NCBI RefSeq assembly: GCF_036057275.1
Contig: NZ_CP107945.1
Coordinates: 7,626,001-7,690,000, forward strand
DNA length: 64,000 nucleotides
Direction of reading: 5' to 3'
Source: Streptomyces sp. NBC_00390
Lineage (GTDB): Bacteria > Actinomycetota > Actinomycetes > Streptomycetales > Streptomycetaceae
Numbering within the stretch: the first letter of the stretch is position 1; each line of letters opens with the position of its first letter. Made by a program: the position numbers and the translations under genes. The notes under the pieces are model-generated. The model saw only the letters and a program-made list of their open reading frames with translations. It did no database searches and had not been told where the DNA came from. This document shows, in pieces, positions 57,185 through 64,000 of this stretch.

Positions 57185-57622
57185 ATGCCCGTATCAGGAC
57201 GTGAGGTGTCGCTGGCTGTTCAGCGCATGCTGGCTGCTGCTACCACCCGCAGCTGCGGGTACGGCACCGCGCCGACAGTGTCCAGCACCCCATCAGGCGC
57301 TCAGGTGCCGTACAGCGTGCTGTACCCGCTCGGTGTCACCACCGACGGGCCGCCCTACGGAGAAGCGGACGCCGATGCTCGCGTGCTGCTACAGCTGACC
57401 AGCGTCGCCGCGACAGCCGAGCAGGCCGAGTGGATGGCTGACAAGGTCCGCTCCGTGATGCTCGGGCGTAAGACGAGTGGTGCCTACACCTCGGAGATCA
57501 CGGTTCCAGGATGCGTGGTCATGCAGCGCACCCTGGACAAGGAGGAAGGCGTGGCTGTCGCCAGCGGCGTATACAGTTACGTACAGCGGTACGTGATCGA
57601 AGTGACCACGCTCAACACCTGA
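57185..57622 (+). CDS. Tail terminator-like protein
   Basis: 145 residues, ATG with GAGGAGGA upstream. Beta-rich, with VSLAVQRMLAAATTRSCGYG, VPYSVLYPLGVTTDGPPYGEAD and an Arg-containing VQRYVIEVTTLNT end. Size and position between the gp10-like gene and the major tail protein fit a tail terminator or tail completion protein. Confidence 0.7.
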   Translation: MPVSGREVSLAVQRMLAAATTRSCGYGTAPTVSSTPSGAQVPYSVLYPLGVTTDGPPYGEADADARVLLQLTSVAATAEQAEWMADKVRSVMLGRKTSGAYTSEITVPGCVVMQRTLDKEEGVAVASGVYSYVQRYVIEVTTLNT

Positions 57623-57778
57623 TCCGCACCGCACCCTCACCGCGGAGGCCCCTCGCGGACGCCCGACCAAGTACGCCGGTACGGGCCGATTCCCCATACA
57701 TCAGTCGTATCTGCGCGACCAGTTGGGGACGGGCCTCCGGTGCGCGCTCTCGGAGCTTGTCCCCTGAGAGCGAGAGAC

Positions 57779-58276
57779 ATGGGCACCACACAGCAGCGGT
57801 TCATGCGCCGCGGCGTCACCAAGTTCTACTTTCTCAAGGTGATTGCAGCCGCGGCCAACATCCCTGTCCGTACTGAACTTTCGGAAGCCAACGCCACGGC
57901 GCTGTCCGGTGCGATCAGCGATATCGAAGGCTGGGCCCTTGAGAACGCCCCCATCGACACCCCGGACATGTCCTCCGAGTTCACCAGCAACATCCCCGGC
58001 GAGGACAAGGCCGACAACAGCAGCTTCACGTTCTACGAGGACCGCGTCGATGACACCTTGGAGACGCTTCTGTCCAAGGGCGTCGAGGGCTACGTCGTGA
58101 TCCTTCGAAAGGGCGATGTCGCCGGAAGCAAGTCGATGGACATCTTCCCAGTCAGGGTCGGAAGCCGCTCTGCCAGCTACACGACCGCCACCGAGCCCGC
58201 CAAGTTCAAGGTCAGCTTCGGCATCACCGACAAGCCCGTCCTCGACGCCGCTGTTCCGGCCGCCGCCTCAGGCTGA
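57779..58276 (+). CDS. Major tail tube protein
   Basis: 165 residues from the ATG at 57779 with GAGAGCGAGAG upstream. Domain pattern: RRGVTKFYFLKVIAAAANIP, TELSEANATALSGAISDIEGW, NSSFTFYEDRVDDTLETLL and SYTTATEPAKFKVSFGITDKP. These are the features of actinophage tail tube proteins, which stack to make the tail. It precedes the tail chaperones, as usual. Confidence 0.82.
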   Translation: MGTTQQRFMRRGVTKFYFLKVIAAAANIPVRTELSEANATALSGAISDIEGWALENAPIDTPDMSSEFTSNIPGEDKADNSSFTFYEDRVDDTLETLLSKGVEGYVVILRKGDVAGSKSMDIFPVRVGSRSASYTTATEPAKFKVSFGITDKPVLDAAVPAAASG

Positions 58277-58289
58277 CAGGGGGAGTCGC

Positions 58290-58892
58290 ATGTCCACGAT
58301 CACCCCGCCCCCGGAAGCCGTCGCCCGAGACCCGCACTGGTCCGCCAAGATGGCCAAGCTCCGCGCCCGGCAGCTTCCCGAGCGAACGCTGTCCATCTGC
58401 GACGACCCCGTGCTCAAGGCCGACGTCACCGAGGCCGCGCTCGGTCTGGCCCGGGCACGTACCGAGGCGCAGAGCGCATCGATCGAGCAGGCCGTTCCGG
58501 AAGACCAGCGCGATGAGTGGGTCCAAGCGCGTCCCGAAGTACTGGCCGCGGCCGGCGCTCTTGAAGACGCGCAACGCGCTCTCGATGAAGCAACCGTGAC
58601 CCTCACCTTCCGGGCTCTTCCCCGCCCGGTCTGGGAACAGCTGCTGCGAGAGCATCCGCCGACAGAGGCGCAGGCCGACGCCGGCATGGAGTACAACGTC
58701 GAGACCTTCCCGGCCGCGCTCATCGCCGCATGCCACATCGAGCGTGATGGGGCGGGCACCGAAGTTCCCGGCATGACGGAGAGCGACGCACAGGAACTGC
58801 TGGACCTGTGGCCGGACTCCGAGGCCAAGGCCCTGTTCACAGCGGCCCTCCTGGTGAACCAGACCATGCGGGCGGACCTGGGAAAAGGCTGA
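58290..58892 (+). CDS. Tail assembly chaperone (short form)
   Basis: 200 residues, ATG with GGGGGAG upstream. Soluble, helical, acidic; the family is recognised by position between tail tube and tape measure and by the frameshift site at its end. The in-frame product stops at 58892, just after the slippery bases. It would guide tape measure folding during tail assembly. Confidence 0.8.
   Translation: MSTITPPPEAVARDPHWSAKMAKLRARQLPERTLSICDDPVLKADVTEAALGLARARTEAQSASIEQAVPEDQRDEWVQARPEVLAAAGALEDAQRALDEATVTLTFRALPRPVWEQLLREHPPTEAQADAGMEYNVETFPAALIAACHIERDGAGTEVPGMTESDAQELLDLWPDSEAKALFTAALLVNQTMRADLGKG
58880..58886 (+). promoter_or_regulatory. Programmed -1 frameshift site GGGAAAA
   Basis: The heptamer is in exact X_XXY_YYZ register (G GGA AAA) with the zero-frame codons, followed 3 bases later by the zero-frame stop. 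Shifting back one base continues reading through to 59221. This is the classic signal between tail chaperone genes. Confidence 0.88.
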
Positions 58893-59221
58893 TCACCGAC
58901 CCCGCATTCCGCGCCGAGATGGAGCTGTGCGCGGTATACGGCATTCCCCACAGCCAACTCTCGGGCGCAGGGGAGGGCCGGTGGTCAGCACTCGACCGGG
59001 CCAAGGCGCTGGCCTACCTCGCGTTCACCAAAGCGGTCTGCGACGGATGCGGTACCCGCGCGGCCGAGTGGGACGAGGCGCTGGGCGGTGACCGGTTCGC
59101 GTACGTGCCGGAGCCGCACCGCTGCCCAGGGTGCGAGCTCATCGAGATGGAACGGGAGCAGATTCCGGAGGGTCCGGAGGGGCGCGGGATGAAGATCGGG
59201 CTCAGGCCCCGGAAGGACTGA
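58886..59221 (+). CDS. Tail assembly chaperone, frameshift extension
   Basis: 111 residues made only as the tail of a 310-residue fusion with the upstream chaperone. The extension reads RLITDPAFRAEMELCAVYG, then YLAFTKAVCDGCGTRAAEWDE and HRCPGCELIEME; two CxxC pairs (CDGC and CPGC) may bind zinc. The frame has no good start of its own at the shift, supporting the frameshift route. Confidence 0.8.
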   Translation, partial: RLITDPAFRAEMELCAVYGIPHSQLSGAGEGRWSALDRAKALAYLAFTKAVCDGCGTRAAEWDEALGGDRFAYVPEPHRCPGCELIEMEREQIPEGPEGRGMKIGLRPRKD

Positions 59222-59225
59222 CGCC

Positions 59226-62200
59226 GTGGCTGGCGCATACAACCTCTACGTCAACCTCATGGCCAATACCGGAGGCCTCACCGCCGGGCTTCGAGGCGCC
59301 GCCGGGCAACTGCGGGGCTTCGACCAGGGCTTGGCTGGACTTGGCGCGCGTCTGGGCTCCTTGCGGACTGCGACGGGCGCGCTCGCTCAGGCGCAGGCGG
59401 CTGCCGCTGCACAAACGATTCGCTCGCAGGGACAGATCGCGCAGGCTACACAGCGGGCAGCCGCCGCCCAGCAGGTCGTCGCTCGTGCCAACCGGGCTCA
59501 AGCACTCGCTTCTTCCCTGGCCACCCGTGCTCAGGGCGCGCAGACGGCTTCTGTGGCGGCTGGAGAACGGGCGGCTCGCGCTCAGGCTCTGGCACAGACC
59601 ATGGCGGCACGCGCCCAGTCCACAGCCGGACGCGGGGCACAGGCAGCGGCTCGCACTGCTGCCGCGGCCCAGGCTGCCGCCGACCGTGCCACCCGGGCAC
59701 ATGCAGCCGCCCAAGCGAGGGCCATGGCCGCGCAGCAAGCCGCGACCAGGGCGAGCGGACTTGCACAGCGGGCGTCCGTCGGCCTGGCCGATGCGGAAAT
59801 ACGGGCCCGGAACGCTGTAGCAGCGCGCGATGAGGCGCAGCGCACCGCAGCACGTAACGCTCAAGCCTCGGCGCGGCAGGTGGCACGGGCCGAAGCGCAG
59901 GTAGCCGCAGCGGCCAACGCCCGTGCAGCGACTCTCGCTCAGGGCGGGCTTCTTCTCGGGGCCGTGCTCGGTGTCGGTGTGGCGAACGCCATCCAGCTGG
60001 AGCGGGCGATGGCCAACGTCATGACGATTTCCCAGCAGATCACCAGCGAGAACGTCGAGCAGTTCACCGATCAGATCGTCCGGCTGTCTACGGAACTCCC
60101 GCAGACAGCCGAGCAGCTGGCCGAAGGCCTCTATCAGATCGTCTCCACCGGCTTCGACGGGGCGCAGGCCATGGGCATCCTTCAGGTAGCGGCCAAGGGA
60201 GCCTCAGCCGGCCTGACTACGACGGAGACCTCGGCACGCGCTCTGCTGGGAGTGCTGAAGGCGTACGGCATGCCCGCGTCAGCGGCCGCCGACGTCATGG
60301 ACACGATGTTCCAGACCGTCAACCTCGGCGTCATCTCCTTCGAGGAGCTGGCCCAGCAGCTTGGTGACGTCGTCCCCATGGCGGCCGCGGCAGGCGTCGA
60401 GTTCGACGACCTCAGCTCCGCGCTGGCGGCAATCACACTCGCCGGCATCCCGACCGCCGAGGCCGCCACGGCGCTGAACATGATGATGACCCGGATGGTC
60501 AAGCCGACCCGGGAGATGCGCGACGCCATCAAGGAACTGGGCTACGAGTCCGTCGCATCCGCCATCCGACAGGAGGGCCTGTACGTCGTCGTCAACAAGC
60601 TGCGCGGCGTGACCAAGGGCAGCGCCGACGCCATCGCCAACATGTTCAAGGACATCCGCGCCACCCGCGCGATGCTCGCTCTCTCGGCTGCCGACGGTGA
60701 CAACTACGCGTCGACGTACAAGGGAATTTCGATCGAGGTGCAGCGGGCGGGCGCCGCGCAGAAGGCGTACGCGATCCAGATGGACACCACTGCCGGTCAG
60801 TGGGCGCTCTTCCGCAACCAAGTCACCGCGCTCGGCATCGACATGGGCCGCGCCCTGCTGCCCGTCCTGCAGACCATCGGTCAGTACCTGAACGTCCTGG
60901 CCGGCGCGATAAATGACCTGCCGGGTCCGGTGAAGTCGTTCGCCGGGGGTCTGATCGCGCTGGCTGCTGCTGGACTGCTGGCCCGTGCGGCGTTCACCAA
61001 GCTCGGCGTACAGCTCGCCACGTTTCGCACCCAGCTCGCCGCTGCTCGCACCGGCGGCGCCATCCTGCCCGCGGTGTTGTCCGGTGCCGGACTTGCCGTC
61101 GCCGGCCTGGCCGCCGTCCTCACGATCGGAGTCGCCGCCTACGCCGCCTACTCGGCATCCAAGCAGAAGGCCAAGGCTGCAACAGAGGAGCTGATCACGG
61201 CGCTGCGCGCCGAACGTGAGGAGGGTGAGCAGGGAGCCGGTCTTCGCAAGTTGACCGAGCAGCTGACTGACAGCGGTGACGTGCAGACGCTGAAGGACGC
61301 CGGTGTCAGCATCGAGCAGGCCATCGACGCTCTGACCAGTGGGGGGAGGAAGTACCAGGACCTTCTGGACGAGCTGAAGGCCGGAAAGGCGGCTTCCTGG
61401 GAGGTGTCCGGCCGGGTCTACACCTACGACATCTCCTTTGACCGTGCCCGCGAGGTGCTGGAGAAGCAGCGCAAGGTGTGGGGCGACGCGGTGAAGAAGG
61501 AGTCCGAGCTCGCCGCGAACATGGAGATCGTCAACTCCAAGATCAAGAGCAACCGGCTGGAGATGGCCGGACTGTGGGATCTGACGATTCAACTCCCCAC
61601 GGACAAGAACGGTGCGCCGAAGTTCACCGAGGAGATGGAAGCCATGGGCAAGGCCCTGGCCGACATCGTGGACCCGGCGAAGGCGTGGAAGGCTGCGCAG
61701 GACCAGGTCGCCGAGGCCAACCGTAAGGCTGGCCGCTCCGCTGACGCGGCCAAGGCCAGTCTCGCGGACTATCTCGAGCAACTGCGCAAGCAGCTATCAG
61801 CCCAGCGAGACTGGCAGAAGAACCTCGGTCAGCTTGCCGCCGCTGGCCGCCTCGACCTCGTCGACCACTTCGCCACGCTCGGTGTCGACGCTTCCCCGAT
61901 GCTCGATGAGCTGGTCAAGCAACTCGGCAAGGGCAGCACCAAGGTTGCCGATGAGCTGGAGAGCATCATCCAGGAGGGTGCGGCCCGCTCCACCCCTGCT
62001 TTCCGCGCCGGTCTGGAGCACCTGCCCTCCATCGCCGAGAGGTACGGCAAGCAGATCGCGCAGGCATGGGCGGACGCGTCGGCGACGAACAACCCCGGCA
62101 AGCTGGCCGCGGTCATGCAGCAGATGGCACTCGCCGACATGGGCCGGGCGGCCAAGCAGCTGCCGCAGGAAGCCCGGTCGACCATGCAGCAGGGCATGAA

Positions 62201-64000
62201 GCTCGTTGCCGACGTCGCTGCACGCGGAGGAAAGGATGCCGCCGAAGCACTGAAGAACAGCCTGCTCAAGGGCGACCTCGATGCCGTCCGGACACAGTTG
62301 CAGTACACATTCGGCGCGGACCTGCCTATCGAGGCGCCGGACCTGTCCAACGTCGTCTCCGCGTTCCGGCAGGCAGGCGGCGAGGCAAACAAGGAATGGT
62401 CCGGGGCGTTGTCCCTGATCCAGCTCGCTGCGGCAACCAAGGGAACCGCTGCCGCCCAGGCACTCACGTCCGCACTGCTGTCCGGCGACATGGCCGCCGT
62501 GAAGTCCACGCTCGACGCGATCGGTCTGTCAGTGCAGAACATCCCGGGACAGAAGTCCATCAGCGTCAGCGTGAACGCGCCCTCGCAGGTCAACGTCCCG
62601 ATCTTCTTCACGCCCAAGAACTCGGCGTACGGCCCGTACGCAGGCGGATATCGGTACGGGTCGAGCAAGCAAGCAGACGGCAGCGTGCTGAGCTTCTATG
62701 CGGACGGCGGTATCCGCCGAGAGGAGCATGTCGCCCAGATCGCGCCGGCGGGCAGTTGGCGCATCTGGGGTGAGCCTGAGACTCACGGGGAAGCGTACGT
62801 ACCTCTCGCAGAATCCAAGCGCCCGCGCTCCAAAGCGATCGTCCAGGAGGTTGTCAGGCGCTTTGGAGGTGAAGTCGCCTGGTACGCAAGCGGTGGCCTC
62901 ACCGGCTTCCAATACGAGGCGCCGGAGCTGTTTTCACTCTCCGGCATCGCCAGCGACTCCAAGGACAAGAAGGGCAGGTTCTCCCTCGCTGCGTTCGCGA
63001 AGAACCTCAACCGGTCGTCGAAGATCGCCAGGCAGTGGCGCAAGGACCTGGAAAGCGTGGCCCGCCGGGCAGGTCAGGACGTGGCGGACGCGCTAGCCGA
63101 CATGGGTGAGGACGGTGTAACCCTGACCCGCAACATGGCGACGGGCAGCTCGACGTACGTCAAGCAAATGGCCGCCGACCTCCGCAAGCTTGCCGAGGCA
63201 TCGAAAGCCACTCTCGGTTCGTACACCAGTCAGCTCAAGCAGGCTGTGAAGGATCAGACCGCCTTCGAGCAGAATCTGGCTCGGCTCGCTGCCCACGGGT
63301 ACGGCGACCTCGCGAAGACGCTCGCCAATCAGGGAGACGCCGACGCCGAGGCTCTGGCGTACCAGGCGGTCCGAGACAAGAAGACGGCGAAGGCCGCCAA
63401 CGATCAGGCTCGCGCCGCAGGTCGCACCGTTCCGGACGCCGACCTGCCCGACCTCGTGGCAATCATCTCGGCCGTCAAGAACCACAAGACAGGCATCCAC
63501 AAGGTCGCCGAAACCACTGGACTCAGCGAGGACCGGGTCATCGAGATCGCGAACCTCGCCCTGGACCGCATCCGGAAGGCACTCGGTACCAAGGCCGCGA
63601 CGTTCCTCTCCGACCTCACCAAGGCCAATCGCGGCCTGGCGTACGAGTCTGGCGGCATCCTCACCCCCGGCCTCTACGCCACGAGCAACGGCATCGTGCG
63701 CTTCAGCGAGCCATCAACAGGCGGCGAAGCGTTCATCCCCCTCGGAATCGGCAAGCGCGGATCAGCCACCACCGTCCTCGCCGACGTCGCCCGCCGATTC
63801 GGCTACCGGCTCGCCCCCGCCGCAGGCCCTGGCTCTCCGCGCCTGGTGGAGGCCCGACCTGCTGGGAGCGTGCAGATCGTCGTCGTCCGCGAGCAGCCGA
63901 AGGCCCTCATCGAGAACATGCCGGTCACCGTGAACGCCCGCAGCGACAGGGACAGCGCAGACGAGTTCGGCGCGGAGATCATGCGTCGGCTGCGCAATGC
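59226..64000 (+). CDS. Tail tape measure protein, 3' end outside window
   Basis: At least 1591 residues from the GTG at 59226, no stop before the window edge. Residues 35-240 are a very Ala/Gln/Arg-rich coiled coil, then the TP901-type core (VMTISQQITSENVEQFTDQI, STELPQTAEQLAEGLYQIVS, TGFDGAQAMGILQVAAKGA) at about 260-600, hydrophobic segments near 570 and 610-650 and a further helical region. The C-terminal part has GEPETHGEAYVPLAE and GGEAFIPLG repeats that are typical of tape measures. It sets tail length and helps DNA entry. Confidence 0.9.
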   Translation, partial: MAGAYNLYVNLMANTGGLTAGLRGAAGQLRGFDQGLAGLGARLGSLRTATGALAQAQAAAAAQTIRSQGQIAQATQRAAAAQQVVARANRAQALASSLATRAQGAQTASVAAGERAARAQALAQTMAARAQSTAGRGAQAAARTAAAAQAAADRATRAHAAAQARAMAAQQAATRASGLAQRASVGLADAEIRARNAVAARDEAQRTAARNAQASARQVARAEAQVAAAANARAATLAQGGLLLGAVLGVGVANAIQLERAMANVMTISQQITSENVEQFTDQIVRLSTELPQTAEQLAEGLYQIVSTGFDGAQAMGILQVAAKGASAGLTTTETSARALLGVLKAYGMPASAAADVMDTMFQTVNLGVISFEELAQQLGDVVPMAAAAGVEFDDLSSALAAITLAGIPTAEAATALNMMMTRMVKPTREMRDAIKELGYESVASAIRQEGLYVVVNKLRGVTKGSADAIANMFKDIRATRAMLALSAADGDNYASTYKGISIEVQRAGAAQKAYAIQMDTTAGQWALFRNQVTALGIDMGRALLPVLQTIGQYLNVLAGAINDLPGPVKSFAGGLIALAAAGLLARAAFTKLGVQLATFRTQLAAARTGGAILPAVLSGAGLAVAGLAAVLTIGVAAYAAYSASKQKAKAATEELITALRAEREEGEQGAGLRKLTEQLTDSGDVQTLKDAGVSIEQAIDALTSGGRKYQDLLDELKAGKAASWEVSGRVYTYDISFDRAREVLEKQRKVWGDAVKKESELAANMEIVNSKIKSNRLEMAGLWDLTIQLPTDKNGAPKFTEEMEAMGKALADIVDPAKAWKAAQDQVAEANRKAGRSADAAKASLADYLEQLRKQLSAQRDWQKNLGQLAAAGRLDLVDHFATLGVDASPMLDELVKQLGKGSTKVADELESIIQEGAARSTPAFRAGLEHLPSIAERYGKQIAQAWADASATNNPGKLAAVMQQMALADMGRAAKQLPQEARSTMQQGMKLVADVAARGGKDAAEALKNSLLKGDLDAVRTQLQYTFGADLPIEAPDLSNVVSAFRQAGGEANKEWSGALSLIQLAAATKGTAAAQALTSALLSGDMAAVKSTLDAIGLSVQNIPGQKSISVSVNAPSQVNVPIFFTPKNSAYGPYAGGYRYGSSKQADGSVLSFYADGGIRREEHVAQIAPAGSWRIWGEPETHGEAYVPLAESKRPRSKAIVQEVVRRFGGEVAWYASGGLTGFQYEAPELFSLSGIASDSKDKKGRFSLAAFAKNLNRSSKIARQWRKDLESVARRAGQDVADALADMGEDGVTLTRNMATGSSTYVKQMAADLRKLAEASKATLGSYTSQLKQAVKDQTAFEQNLARLAAHGYGDLAKTLANQGDADAEALAYQAVRDKKTAKAANDQARAAGRTVPDADLPDLVAIISAVKNHKTGIHKVAETTGLSEDRVIEIANLALDRIRKALGTKAATFLSDLTKANRGLAYESGGILTPGLYATSNGIVRFSEPSTGGEAFIPLGIGKRGSATTVLADVARRFGYRLAPAAGPGSPRLVEARPAGSVQIVVVREQPKALIENMPVTVNARSDRDSADEFGAEIMRRLRN

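Noticed and set aside
60279..61781. Antisense 500-codon frame inside the tape measure gene
   Set aside because: Shadow of the tape measure frame, with a biased composition and no start site.

Overview
The DNA is very GC-rich, with strong third-position GC, GTG starts, GGAGG ribosome sites and many protein families typical of Streptomyces, so the window is from a Streptomyces or a close relative. Its backbone is the late operon of a siphophage-like prophage, all on the + strand: ParB-type proteins (0.4-2.5 kb), small and large terminase (3.8-5.9 kb), portal (23.5-25.3 kb), scaffold, decoration, major capsid, head-completion and minor capsid proteins (29.1-33.0 kb), then neck and tail genes (54.6-59.2 kb) with a programmed frameshift between the tail chaperones and a tape measure gene that runs off the right edge.

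This operon is opened by cargo. The first and most striking cargo (about 6.0-23.4 kb) is a complete type I-E CRISPR-Cas locus sitting exactly between the large terminase and the portal: array 1 (42 repeats, 41 spacers), cas3-cse1-cse2-cas7-cas5-cas6e-cas1-cas2, then array 2 (78 repeats, 77 spacers). Both leaders face the cas genes and the arrays are transcribed outward. Both share a leader-proximal motif. All predicted catalytic residues checked in Cas3, Cas1 and Cas6e are present, so the system looks able to function.

Smaller cargo lies between portal and scaffold (25.5-28.8 kb: a frameshifted membrane protein, a dead transposase fragment and two minus-strand genes). A second large cargo block (33.2-54.2 kb) lies between the minor capsid gene and the neck genes. 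It holds a membrane TPR protein, an NAD-epimerase-like protein, a divergent regulator pair, a small radical-SAM/SPASM peptide (RiPP) cluster with a 40-residue precursor, a full-length replicative DNA polymerase DnaE, a triple-HTH protein, a nest of IS5 inside an IS110-type transposase, a Shedu-like (DUF4263) defence nuclease, a cupin fragment, and an archaeal-type aspartyl-tRNA synthetase behind what reads as a tRNA-Asp T-box leader.

Taken together, the window looks like a prophage or prophage-derived island that has become a carrier of immunity (CRISPR-Cas, Shedu) and of spare copies of essential enzymes (DnaE, AspRS). No integrase, att site or tRNA gene is visible, so the ends of the element lie outside the window. 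Functional statements rest on reading the sequence and on family knowledge; no database search was possible.
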